Positions 34,886-46,915 of a stretch of 64,000 nucleotides of DNA are shown here, piece after piece. The translations under genes were made by a program, and so were the position numbers. A model generated the notes under the pieces. It worked only from the letters and a program-made list of their open reading frames with translations. It had not been told where the DNA came from and searched no databases. Numbering within the stretch: the first letter of the stretch is position 1; each line of letters opens with the position of its first letter. This DNA comes from Euryodendron excelsum (Eukaryota > Streptophyta > Magnoliopsida > Ericales > Pentaphylacaceae): NCBI GenBank assembly GCA_033060915.1, contig CM065383.1, forward strand, positions 11,356,001-11,420,000, given 5' to 3'.

Positions 34886-35344
34886 GAGCTAATTACATTT
34901 TTTACCTTTATAGTTTACACCGTGTCTCACTTTAGCTCATGAGCTTCAAATTATGATAATCAACACCTCACACTTCGGGTTATGCTACAATATGACCTTT
35001 TCAATGGATACCGTCTAAATCTTTGACGAAAAAACACCACGTGACGCGCACATGCAAGATCAGCCAAGTGACTTTAATTATTATTTAAAAGATTAATTAC
35101 ATTTTCTTCTCTCACAATTTACACTTTCTATCACTTTACCCCATGTCCTTTCTATTTATGCTTTCTGAGGGGCTACTCGTGCACTTCACGTGATGTTTTG
35201 CCATCAAAGATTTAGATGGCATCCACTCAAATGGTCACATTGTATCATGACTCAAAGTGTGAGGTGTTGACTATCGAAATTAAAATCTTAGGGACTAAAG
35301 TGTAACACAGTGTAAACTGCGAGAGAAGAAAATGTTATTAACTC
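34886..35344. mobile_element. Mutator-like foldback MITE
   Basis: A 459-bp element whose left 165 bp and right 180 bp are inverted copies of each other. Left text such as GTCAACACCTCACACTT-like AATCAACACCTCACACTTCG matches the reverse complement of the right text GTGAGGTGTTGACTATCG. The termini are GAGCTAATTACATTTT and, inverted, GAGTTAATAACATTTT. A TATTATCTTT duplication flanks it (34876-34885 and 35345-35354), the 9-10 bp size expected for Mutator-type insertions. No ORF. The arms differ at many positions, so it is old. Confidence 0.8.
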
Positions 35345-35354
35345 TATTATCTTT

Positions 35355-38300
35355 CTTTTCTCTCCTGATTTGTCCAAAGTTGCTACAATATATATTTGGT
35401 TCTAGCAAAGGATGCTGTTTTTATTCAACTGGTCGGATACTTCAAATTGTCACATCTATTGTTTTCTTTCACATTAAAATTAAGGTGTAAGATTTGATAG
35501 TTATCATAAAATCTCCATGGTGAGGACTAATGTCCGATCACGAGAAGAGAAGTTATTTTTAGAGTAAGGTGTAATGGAATGAGTCTCATGTTTTGGGTTA
35601 CTCTTTATGGAGTCGATGACTCTCTTTATACGTGTCCATGTTGGCTTTGGGATTGCAACCATGCAATTGTAGAAGAAACCAAAAAAAAAAAACATGGTTA
35701 TGCAATCAGGATTTTTGAGTCTACTTATGCGAATCTCGACTAATTTTTTTATTAGTCTAATCAAAGATAGGTTATCTATGCCAAGACTACGACATTTATA
35801 AGAGATATCTCTCACGGCCTGACCCCAATAGGGTTGCCAAGTTTTAAAATCAGAACGCCTGTATTTGCTACTCGTCCAGCTATTTTCACTGGGGTACCCC
35901 TCAGGATTTCTAAAACCTTGTTTATTTGGCAATTGGTGCTTTAATCAATTGTATTAGTAAAATTCGTTAATGCACTAATGTAAAGTCTCTTTACCAGTGG
36001 TCTCGAGTTCGAGCCCTGAGTATGCAGCTGCTTCTTTGAGGGAGACCTTTGCCGCCCTTTGAGGTCCAACCCGGGTCGAATCTGGATTAGTCGGGTCCTA
36101 CGGGATTTCGGATACCGGGTGGTTTATACCAAAAAAAAAAGTCTCCTTACTATTCCAATACTAGAAGTCTACTTTTTCTATTTTTTTTAATGAAGCTTTT
36201 CTTTTCAAACAAATATATATTTCTTGATGAAAATTTATTTTATGCTTTAGGGAGATTGCATTGGATAATTTTGAGAGGCCGAACGTAATTAGCCTTCCAG
36301 ATGCATTTTTTGAATGATCTGAAACTCCAATTACAAGGCCATTGCAGTACGAGCAAGAATTTTGACTAAATTAATATTTTTTTTAAATGTTTGAATCTTG
36401 AATTTGTGAAGAGACAGAAAAAATTGAAAGAAATTTTTTTTCCTACTATGTTAGGAAAATGAGAGAAAAATGAAGAGGTATTTATCTAAAAATTTTACTT
36501 TTTATTTGACAACCCATAAAAAAATATTATATGTATAAGCAACCTATTTTCTCTCTTATTTTCCTTTTCATTGACAAATTTCAACAAATATATTTTATTA
36601 AGTTAATAATGAGACCTCTCACACGATGGAATACTTATTAAGAAAAAAAAGTCTAAGTAGAAAGGTTGCAAAGTTTGATGATGGTAGTGTATTTTTCACC
36701 CTATTAAATCATGATATATAGTATTTTGTTATGTCAACAATATAAATTTATTAATTATTAAATTATGATATGTGGTATTTTGTTACATCAATAATATGAA
36801 TTTATTATTAATGAAGAAATTTTTAATAAACTAAATAGTAATTACAAAATTTGATAAATTTTGAACTAACTGACTACTAAAGCAAGACAAATAATAGTAT
36901 TATTCTTTTAAACAATTTTGTCAAAATTTGGGTAGACGTTAAAAACTTTTGTCAAGCAGTTCGAATCAAATGTCGGCAATAATTGATCTAGTGCAACTGG
37001 AAGCACTGAGGTGAATAATTATTTGGCCACGTAATTGGTGAGGAGTTGGTGACTAGACAACAAATTAAGAGGTAATTCTTTTAATAATATTATGATTTAG
37101 ACTTATCTGTAAAATGAATGAAATTGTAACAAATTAGATAAAATGATGAAAATGACCATGTATATATCAACCCTTATTTTGACATGAAGAGCCAAAATCT
37201 CTTTTTGAAAGTCAATTTTTGTAAAATTAAATTATAAAAATGTCATTTTGACTTGCGCATAGTTAATTTTAACAGTTTCCATCCGTTTCATGGTAAATTC
37301 CAAATAACATGAGTTATACGTTTATTTTTAAATTGATTATGTAATTTTCATTGAACATAGGAAGCAAAGTGTAACTGCGCCATAAATTAATTATACACTA
37401 TATCACCGCATTTTTCTTAAGTAATGAATGATAATATTGAAGGCCCTATTAACATATCCTTTGAACACAAGGTAAGTACGAATTATTGAGATGAACAAAA
37501 GGTGAAATTAGAATTTTTTTTTTATATAGTACAACTCTCTTAATACATGCTAACCCATTACTCAAGGCCTTTGCGTAATTGTAATACAATTTTTTATTTG
37601 TTGGTTTTGGCCTAAACTCTAGAGGACAGAGTTGTACAAAACAACCTATGAGGTGTGAAAAATGAAGCAAGAGGCGTGAAAATAAAGCCAATGGATACTG
37701 TGCCGTGTTAGGTGGGAAGGCTAAAGGCTCGTTAAACCGGTCTAAGCTCTCTCTTTCTCAAGAAAAAGTAAAAGCTAAAACAAATGAAAGTCACGCGTCA
37801 ACACGAAATAGATACCCTCCAACAACGTTAGAACTTGAGAAGCTTCTCAAGAGACAGCGATGCCCTCCCACCCATTTGACAAAAAACACACAGTAGAAAA
37901 GAATTATTAATGTTTGGAAATGGGGGAGATTTAAAAATAAAAGTCAAGCAGATATTCCTTTAAAAAATAAGAATCCAATATGAAAAATGAAGTTCGTTCA
38001 TACAAATAGTGTTAATTTTCGCCCAAAGATATGACGTGGGATTAAACTCACCATGTAGATATTATGTTAACCAAGTCAAGACAATTATTTTTTTTAATTT
38101 TTTTCTAAGTAATCAAGGCAGTTAGTTGAAGGAAGACTCACTCTTCCTAATCTCTCGAGTGATAGGAGAGTGGCCGGACTTATGCTCAAAGTCAAGAACT
38201 ACCCACTCTCAAGAAAGTAGCTCATAACTTTCTGGAGGTTGGCAATCCTGATCAACCTAACCACGATCAAGAATACTGGTGTAACACTTTAAAGTTGCAT

Positions 38301-38413
38301 GAGAACGTTCAAAAGCAAGGAAGACGCAAAACGAATTGGCATTAGGCTTCGCTCTGTATACTCTCTCTCCATTTCCGAATCACATCCCTTAGTTGGCTTA
38401 AACTTTGAAGTAC
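35355..38413. other. Gene-poor intergenic DNA left of the Athila element
   Basis: AT-rich. It contains a SINE-like remnant (listed) and a roughly 60-bp imperfect tandem duplication near 36705-36810 built on ATGATATATAGTATTTTGTTA. The stretch 38100-38413 is less AT-rich and continues across the Athila insertion into 51851-52000; it may be an older repeat. No gene is supported. Confidence 0.45.
35990..36140 (+). mobile_element. SINE-like remnant
   Basis: A pol III B-box-like GAGTTCGAGCCC at about 36006-36017 is followed by GC-richer text and a terminal A-run (36131-36140). This is the layout of a tRNA-derived plant SINE. The A box is not clear, so the 5' part may be lost. Confidence 0.5.
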
Positions 38414-39672
38414 TGATTAAACTCTAAAAGTGCAATATACATGTCTTAATTAGCTAATTGTTAGTGTTATATTATGTTTAATTGTGTTATTTTAGTCCTA
38501 ATCCGTCACTAACTTAGTTTTATGTTAATTTTCAAGATTTCTAGCTAAAAAGGGACAAATTCACGCTAAAATGGATTATGCGTTCGAAAAGTGTTCAAAC
38601 GGTGAACAAGAGTGTTCGAACGCTACGTCGAACGGTGTCACGTAAAAATCAGGTTCGAAGTGCGTTCGATAGATTTAGAGAGCATGCTTCTCCATTCGAA
38701 GTGCGTTCGACACAGCGTTCAAACAGTCTTCGTGGCGTTCGAACGGATCCCTAGGCGTTTGAACGGTTGGTCGATCTTGCACAGACTTGGAAGCCTATAT
38801 AAGTTAGGATTGTGGGCTATATTGGGGTTCGCGATTTTTTACAGTTTTAAGAGGTAGCAGCAGCTGTAGATACAAAATTTTTCTAGTTTTTTTTCAAGAT
38901 TTTTTATAGTATTCACAATTCCTGTAATCAGATTCTCAGGTTTGCAATCAATGTTTTCAGTTTATATTTATGCAACTTGTTTTTACATTATGAATATGAG
39001 TAGCTAAATTTCTTAATCTCGGGATCAAAAGTGAAGATTAATTGAATGTTTTGGATGAACGAAGGAGGTATGTTTTTAGTTTTAAAGTTAAATCCTCTAG
39101 TTATTCTCTTTTCATCTTCTTCATTTTAGAATTTTCGAAAACCTGGACGTTTGATTATGTTCGGTAACGTTTATGCATGAATTTATATTCAGTATATGCA
39201 TTGCACGAATCGATGGTACTCGTCCTTGATTAAAACAACCTGAATTATTCTAAGAGTTGGAGTTTTGAAGGATATTGGTTTTTATCGCTAAATATTCCGA
39301 ACCCGAGACTCGCGACGTAGTCGAAGGGTTTGAGTTATCAGAATATCTCTTTCGGGATTTCAAAATATGCAATTGATCTGAGGGGCTGATCCCAGAACCT
39401 TTTTATCAATAGTTAAAATATACATTGTTTCAAATTAATTACTTTTGAGTTTGAATTAGCTTAGATAAATATACCATCTAAAAACAATTCGATTTTTTGT
39501 TTCCCTTTTTGAAGCAAGTCATAAGGTTTTTGTAAGCACTTGAGGGAAGTGTTTTTAGTACTTGTGGTTCTGTGTAATTTGCTCTCTGTGGATCGACCTC
39601 GTTCTTACGAGTTATACTACTCTACCATCCAATGCTTGGGATATTTTGAGCATACATTCGGAGGCTGAGTCA
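38414..39672 (+). repeat. Left LTR of the Athila element
   Basis: 1259 bp, starts TGATTAAACTC and ends GAGGCTGAGTCA. Its promoter region (38580-38770) is packed with TTCGAAC/GTTCGA motifs upstream of TATATAAG (38796-38803). It has scattered differences from the right LTR. Confidence 0.92.
38796..38803 (+). promoter_or_regulatory. TATA box of the Athila left LTR
   Basis: TATATAAG in the sequence GAAGCCTATATAAGTTAGG, conserved at 50970-50977 in the right LTR. It is preceded by the TTCGAACG motif cluster. Confidence 0.7.
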
Positions 39673-39678
39673 AGTTTT

Positions 39679-39696
39679 TGGCGTCGTTGCTGGGGA
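39679..39696 (+). other. Primer-binding site of the Athila element
   Basis: TGGCGTCGTTGCTGGGGA begins six bases after the LTR. It resembles the complement of the tRNA-Asp 3' end used by Athila elements, with a few substitutions. Confidence 0.75.
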
Positions 39697-40092
39697 GTAC
39701 ATTTTTGCATAAGGGACCGTAAGAGGTGTGCTAGAACGCGAACCTCAGTCCTTGCGAAATCCGACGGACTACTTCGCCATCCATCTATTATAACAAGGAA
39801 AGCGACGGCTAAGGCCATATTGGTGACCTTGTTCCACATTTTCGTGTTAGTCTTAGGATTTATTTGTTTTTCTTTTTTTTTTTTAGAGGTCTAGGCATTC
39901 ATTTAGATAAGAGACAAATTTATAGAAGATTAGGCGCTGTGCTACGTGCTTATTGGTGGTATTGTTTTGCATGCGGAGATTGGAGGTTCGGTTGGGATAA
40001 ATTACTTGTCTTGTGGGCAACAGAGTTGATATTTTTGAGGAGATTGGAGGTTTGGTTGGACTGTACGTGCTTTTTGTGTACATTGCATATGT

Positions 40093-42009
40093 ATGTCCTC
40101 ATATTTTAGAGATCACACACGCCGTTTAGTTCGAGTCGACCCGTTACAAAATCTTCCATCAGGTTATTTGACTCCATCACCCATTCGTTGTAGTCCGGTA
40201 AACCTTCCTAATTTTTCCTTGATTGTTGACTTAGGGCCCATTCCAATGGCAAACCTCAGCAATGGTAACAATGACAACCTCGAAAGAGGAAGTAACCAAG
40301 GAGACGATCCCGTCCAAAACCGTACCATAAGGGATTACATGAATCCCCAAAGGCAAACCCCCACCTTCGCCATAGTACTTCCTGCACACTAGACCACGCT
40401 GAATATTAAACCAAGAATGCTACCTGCCTTACCTCAATTTCATGGTTATGATTCAGAACAACCACATATACACATTAAAGATTTCGAAGATGCATGCTCA
40501 CTGTTCCAAGATAATTCACGTCCTAAGGAGGTTTTATTGTTGAAACTTTTCTCGTTCACTCTAAAGGATAAGGCCAAGATGTGGTTTAATTCATTGAGGC
40601 CTATGTCCATACATGCGTGGCATACACTGCAAGGGGAGTTTTTGAAAAAATTCTTCCCTGAAAATTGCACCGAGGCACTCCATCGTGCCATCTCCCAATT
40701 TGCACCGAATAGTGGTGAGAACTTCTTCCAATGTTGGGAGAGGTTCAAGGACCTACTTTTCGCATGTCCACATCATGGATTCTCTGAATGGCACATCATA
40801 AATACATTTTACTCTTCATTGACTCCTCAATTGAAGATATTTGTCCAATCTATGTGTGCGGAAACCTATCCAAACAAAAACCCCACAGAGGCATCTAATT
40901 ACTTCGATTATTTGGCCAATTTGACTAGGGATTGGGCTAATGCTAACATGGCAAGGGATGGGTCTAACACTGGAGCACAAAATCTCATACATAAGTCCAC
41001 CAACACGTCACACATCAAAGTAAAACACCAATTAGGGGAGGTAGAAGATTTACAAGCTAGGGTCACAACACTCACTCATAAATTGGAGGCTTTGGAAACT
41101 TCTAAGGCCACCACGATAATACCAATTGAAACATCTTCATCATGTTTAGTTTGTGACACATATGACCACGATACTACATCATGTCCTGTAATACCGGAGG
41201 TACGGGAAGCACTACATGGTCAAGTAAACACTGTCGGCCAATTCCAAGGGGGATATCAAAATCAAAGGAACGGGAACAATCCTTACTCCAACACATATAA
41301 CCCCGGGTGGAGGAATCACCCTAACTTTGGGTGGAAGCAAGAGGGTCCTTCAAATCCTCAACCCTTCCAAAAACCTCCACCACCATTCCAAACACCACCG
41401 CAATCGTTTCAAGGATAAACAGTTATGTATCCCACACCGATGGCACCACAAACATATACACCTTAACCGACACAATACCACCCACCCCATAGGAGGACTA
41501 ATGAAGATAATCACGTGACCAATGATCTTCGATCACTCACAAACAGAGTTACAAATCTGGAATAATTGCTAGGGGAGACAAATACGATAGTCAAAGACAC
41601 CCACAAGATGTTGATGACTCAACAAACGCAAGGGCGATTTCCGGCCTAACCTAAACCAAACCCGAAACCTACAAACTACGTTAACATAACATATGAACAG
41701 GTTCAGGCCATCACCCTTAGGAGTGGAAAACAACTAGAATAAACCAACCCTCCTAGCAACAATGACCAAGGGAAAAATGATGCGTCTGTCGGGTTAGGGA
41801 ATGAGGAAAAGAGAGAGGAGAGTGAGAATAAAAAGAACATGAGCGAACCGAAAGAGAGTGGGAGTCATTCTGAGTCGTCTCCCCAAACATCTAAGGACGT
41901 GAGCTTGGAAGACTTAAAACATGCACCATTCCCATATACGTTGACCAAAGGGAGTAAAGCGAACTTGAATGTTGAAATTTATGATGTCTTCAAACAAGTT
42001 TGAATTAAT
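40093..42009 (+). pseudogene. Athila gag (broken)
   Basis: The frame opens at ATG 40093; the next in-frame ATG, 40246, starts MANLSNGNN. A Retrotrans_gag domain lies at about 40420-40950 (FTLKDKAKMWFNSLRPMSI, FLKKFFPENCTEALHRAIS, CWERFKDLLFACPHHGF). A single Cys/His segment follows at about 41145-41176, then the Asn/Pro-rich YNPGWRNHPNFGW at about 41300. Nonsense codons at 40390-40392 and 41416-41418, plus several more between 41464 and 42003, break one otherwise continuous frame. The protein would form the particle core. Confidence 0.85.
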
Positions 42010-42015
42010 ATCCCT

Positions 42016-42520
42016 ATGTTAGATGCCATTAAACAAATACCATCCTATGCCAAGTTCTTGAAGGACTTGTGCACTGTAAAAAGAAAATTGCATGTTAAAG
42101 AAATGGCAATGATGAATGAAAGTCAAAGCGCAATTCTCCAATGTAAGTCGGTGTCGAAATATAAGAACCCCAGTTGTCCTACGATTTCATGCACAATAGG
42201 GGGCTCTAGGATTGATCACGCACTTCTTGACTTAAGTTCGAGTGTGAACCTTCTTCCATATTCTGTATATAAAGAACTAGGTCTAGGAGAGTTTAAACAG
42301 ACACGAGTGACATTAGAGTTAGCTGATCGGTCTGTGAAAGTCTATAGAGGTATTATTGAGGATGTGCTCATACAGGTTGACACAGTCTACTATCCGGTGG
42401 ATTTTATTGTTTTAGATACCCAACCCGTAGAGGCCGAGTCGTCTAAGCATCATATCCTAGTTATTTTAAGACGACCCTTCCTAGCAAACCGCAAATGCCA
42501 TTATTCACTGTAGGAATGGG
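42016..42520 (+). pseudogene. Athila protease region (broken)
   Basis: It follows gag in the same frame. The aspartic protease motif reads ALLDLSSSVNLLPYSVY (about 42220); Athila relatives have a Gly where the first Ser stands, so the active-site loop is altered. A 1-bp insertion near 42487, in the PFLANRK region, moves the rest of pol into the next frame. Confidence 0.78.
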
Positions 42521-44812
42521 TTGCTTAAGCTTTCATTCGGGAATATAACCTTAGAGACCAACATTTTCACAATAGGTAAGCAATTGCAGGAAGTAGACCA
42601 AATTGAGGAGATAGACTTTATCGAGTCTATCATCCAAGAGCATGCAGATCGGGAATTCATGGAGGACCCAATTGAAAGAGCTCTAGTTTGGAGTGAGCCT
42701 TATGGTTAATTGGAGTCTGAGTGTGTAGGTTTTAGAGACCCATCAATTACAAGGGGAAGGAGTGATATGGTCATGCATGTGGGTCATTGGACCCCTGTTT
42801 TTGAACCCCTTATCCCTAGTATTATCAAGCCAGTCTGTTTCGAAGAGCAACCACCAACTCCTGAAAGAAAGCCTTTACCTTCTACCCTCAAGTATGCTTT
42901 TCTTAGGGAAGGTGAATTATATCCCGTGGTCATATCCTCTAGCCTGTTTAAAGGCCAAGAGACATCTTTATTACAAGTGCTTGTAAAACATAGGAAAGCT
43001 TTAGGTTGGACCATAGCGGACCTTCACGGCATTAGCCCTCTCATGTGCACACATCGCATATATTTCGAAAAGGAATCTAAGCCCGTGCGTCAAATGCAGA
43101 GACGCTTAAACCCTAACATGAAGGAGGTAGTTAGAGGAGAAGTGTTGAAGCTTCTTGATGCGGGTATTATATATCCCATCTCTGATTTTAAATGGGTTAG
43201 TCCAACCCAAGTTATTCCTAAAAAGTCGGGAGTTACGGTAGTACGAGATGAGCATAACGAACTAGTGCCAACTAGGATCCAAACAGGTTAGAGAATGTGT
43301 ATTGACTACCGGAAGCTCAATGTCGCAACTAGGAAAGATCACTTCCTACTTCCATTCTTGGATCAAGTCCTAGAACGAGTTGCCGGCCGAGCTTTGTATT
43401 GCTTCCTAGATGGTTATTCCAGCTATAACCAAATAGAGGTCGAGCTAGAAGATCAGGACAAGACTACATTCACGTGCCCTTTTGACACCTATGCATATAA
43501 GAGAATGCCTTTTAGCTTATGCAATGCACCGACCACTTTCCCGAGGTGCATGATGTCTATTTTCAGTGACATGGTTGAGCAAATTCTTGAAGTTTTAATG
43601 GACGACTTCTCAGTTTATGGGGATAGCTATGAATTGTGTCTTGAGCACTTAGAGCGAGTTTTGGAAAGATATGAGGAAAGTCATTTAGTGCTTAACTGGG
43701 AGAAGTGTCACTTCATGGTGACACAAGGTATAGTCTTAGGACATATAGTGTTCGACAAGGGGATCGAGGTAGACAAAGCCAAAATCGAACTGATTCAATG
43801 TCTTCCTCCCCCTAAAAGCATAACAGATGTAAGATTAATCCTAGGGCATGTCGGGTTTTACCCGCGTTTCATTCAAGGGTTTAGTGCCATATCGAGACCT
43901 TTGTGCCACTTGCTTTCATTGGATGTACCTTTCGAATGGACACCACAATGCCAAGAAGCCTTCGATAAACTCAAAGGGCTTCTTACCACCGCACCTATTA
44001 TTCGATCACCTGATTAGTCTCTTCCTTTCGAGTTGATGTGTGATGAGAGTGACTATGCGGTGGGGGCTGTGTTGGGGCAAAGGGTAGATAACAAACCACA
44101 TGTCATCTATTATGCAAGCAAAACCCTTAATGGGGCTTAATTGAACTATACCACCACAGAAAAAGAGCTTCTTGCCATAGTTTTCGCACTTGACAAATTT
44201 AGGTCGTACTTAATCGGACCACTTGTTATCATATACACCGATCATTCCGCGCTTAAATGCCTCTTGAGTAAACCTGATGCGAAACCCCGACTCATCCGAT
44301 GGATCCTCTTGCTACAAGAGTTCCATGTTAAAATTCGAGACAAGAAAGGGGTCGAAAATGTAGTAGCCGATCACTTGTCACGGCTCCCTACTGATAGGGA
44401 AGCCCAAGACCCCCTTCCAATCAGCGAACACTTTCCGGATGAGCATCTTTTCCAAATCACTACACATACAAGCACAATAACCCCGTGGTATGCTGACATT
44501 GCAAATTACTTAGCCACGGGTAGGATACCATCACATTGGTCTAGCATCGATAAGAAGAAGTTCTTTAGGAATGTGAGGTATTTCTCTTGGGAAGATCCTT
44601 ACTTGTTCAAATACTGTCCTGATCAAATTGTTCGTAGGTGTGTTCTTGATACTGAGGTAAATTGCATAATTGAGTTATGCCATTCACAAGCGTGTGGTGG
44701 ACATTTTTCATCTAGTAAAACCGTTGCAAAGGTTCTGCAAAGCGGGTTTTATTGGCCCACTTTATTCTATGATGTTCATACCTTTTGCACGTCTTGCGAT
44801 CGATGCCAATGA
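42490..44812 (+). pseudogene. Athila reverse transcriptase and RNase H (broken)
   Basis: One frame throughout. The linker is followed by RT (about 43100-43830), with MCIDYRKLNVATRKDHF, LDGYSSYNQIEVE and LMDDFSVYG; the usual aromatic residue before MDD is Leu here. RNase H follows (about 44020-44400: [46 protein letters not shown]). The HHCC zinc region of integrase begins at about 44670. In-frame stops lie at 42707, 43289, 44015, 44138 and 44810 (first base of each). The first three RT/RNase H stops sit where relatives have Trp or Gln. Confidence 0.88.
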
Positions 44813-45757
44813 TTAGAAAGTTTATCTCAGAGGCACATGATGCCTCTTACTCCGATCATTATTCTATAGGTCGTTGATTGCTGGGGTATGAATTTTATGG
44901 GACCATTTCCGAACTCATGTGGTTATCTCTATATTCTAGTGGCTGTAGACTACGTGCCCAAATGGGTAGAAGCCATCCCGTTGCGTACCAACGACCATGT
45001 TGTTGTGGTCAAGTTCTTAAAGAAGTATATTTTCTTTAGATTTGGTATGCCTCGAGCTATCATCAGTGATGGTGGCTCCCACTTCTGTAACCGGCCCGTA
45101 GGTTTTTTAATGAGAAAGTACGAGGTGATTCATAAGGTTGGTACACCTTACGACTCCCAAACACAAGGCCAAGTTAAGTTATCAAATAGGGAGATTAAAC
45201 AAGTCCTTGAGAAGACTGTCAATCCTAATCGAAAGGATTGGTCATTGAGATTAAAAGATGCATTATGGGCATATATGACTGCATTTAAGACCATTCTAGG
45301 TTCATCCTCGTATAGACTTGTGTATGGGATGGCGTGCCACCTTCCGGTTGATATAAAGCACAATGCGTACTAGGCAATCCGCCAATTTAATATGAGTCTA
45401 GATCAGGCAGGTCCCTTACGACAATTGCAACTCAATGAACTAGAGGAGATCAGGAATGATGCTTATGAGAACTCAAAAATCTCTAAGGCGAAAATGAAAT
45501 CGGTACATGACCAACACATTTTGCGAAAATATTTTGAAGTAGGTCAAAGAGTTCTACTATATAACTCTCGATTACATTTGTTTCCGGGCAAGCTTCAGAG
45601 TCGTTGGTCCGGACCCTTTGTGGTGCATAGTGTCACATCTTATGGTGCAATTGAAATTGAGAACCCTAAAAATGGAAATGTGTTTAAAGTTAACGGGCAT
45701 CGGTTGAAGCCCTACCTGGATAATTTTGTGGGTAAGGTCGAATGTGTGGATCTTTAG
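44813..45757 (+). pseudogene. Athila integrase (broken, catalytic residues lost)
   Basis: It is in the same frame as RT. The core reads [10 protein letters not shown] (first catalytic Asp is Asn), then [14 protein letters not shown] (second Asp present), then [19 protein letters not shown], where the catalytic Glu position is Lys. A stop lies at 45371-45373, after which the C-terminal region ([26 protein letters not shown], a GPF-type motif) continues to 45757. Two of three DDE residues are gone. Confidence 0.87.
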
Positions 45758-46021
45758 GATCCACCCCTTCTTGATCTTTAGTCTCCCTCCAAACAGAGAC
45801 TTGTAAATTTTGTTCTTCTGTAGATTGTTATCACTATTTCTACTATTTTGCTTTCATCTTTTTAGAGTTATTTCGTTTGCTTTATTTTCCTTTATTATAT
45901 TTTATTTTAATTCTTCTTTCTTTTATTGAGTCAAATTTTGAGTCTTATTTTTTGCTATTTTGGGTTGCTTTGTTTTAGGTTTTTCTTCACCAGTTTCCAT
46001 CTCATTCCTTGCATATGTATA

Positions 46022-46915
46022 ATGGCATCTTTTGGAACCAAGTTCTTCAAAAGAGGTCATAAACGGAGTCCAACAGAAGTTCAACGATTTGCTAATTCAC
46101 GGGAGCGAGACATGTTCATGAACAATTTCCATGGTCGTGAGGTGCTTATCGAGCATCGTATTCACTTGTCAGAATTTGTGGATGATCTTTTGTGAGCTGA
46201 TTTCCTTCATAGGGGATGGGTTCATATGCTGGGCAGAGAAAAGGTTGTTAATGTTGACATGGTTCGGGAATTTTATGCTTATTTGACTCATATCTCACAG
46301 CCTGAGCTTATCTTGACCTCCACAATGAGGGGCCGGACCATTACCATTGGCAAAGAGGACGTTTCTTGTCTTCTACGTATACCATCCACTTGTCATCCTG
46401 ATTATCTGCCATTCCTTTGCTCTTTACCTAGCAGTGAGGAACTTCTTTGCGAACTCCAATTTACCTCTGTTCTGTGGCAACAGTCTACTATTCCAGTGAC
46501 CTCTTTGAAATGTAAGTGCCAGATGCTCAACTTAATTGTTGCCACCACTATTATTCCTGAGAAGTGCTCTGTCATGACTGTCCATCGCTCCCGTTGTGTG
46601 TGGCTGTACATGATTGGTAAAGGGTATGTTGTTGACCTTCCGAGTGTCATCTTAAAAGCCATTATAGAGTCTCAGTTATCTTATGATCCTATGCCCTTTG
46701 GTCTTTTGATCCATGAGTCCTTGAAAACTGCTCGAGTTCCTACTTTGTCCGCCTGTAATATTCAGTACTCTGGTTATCCAATTTGCGGGGTAGATATCTC
46801 CTTTGAGCGACCATCAGAAGCCGATAAATTAGCCCATTCTCTTGAGGAGTTACACTCTCAGATTCGGGAGTTAAAGGCGGAGGTTAAGATGCTTAAGTCT
46901 CGTGATACTATTTAG
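46022..46915 (+). pseudogene. Athila env-position ORF A, Transposase_32-like
   Basis: The ORF begins at ATG 46022 (MASFGTKFFKRGHKRSP), 265 bp after pol, and runs to TAG 46913 in one frame with a single TGA at 46193-46195. It has the pattern of the Pfam Transposase_32 'putative plant transposon protein' family: VREFYAYL, RTITIGKEDVSCLLRIP and the later LNLIVATTIIPEKC...VDLPSVILKAI block. A short coiled coil ends it (about residues 275-297). No signal peptide or membrane segment was seen, so it does not look like a true envelope protein. Function unknown. Confidence 0.62.

Noticed and set aside
46022..46915. True retroviral-type envelope protein
   Set aside because: The position fits, but no signal peptide, membrane anchor or cysteine pattern is visible, and the sequence fits the plant Transposase_32 pattern better.
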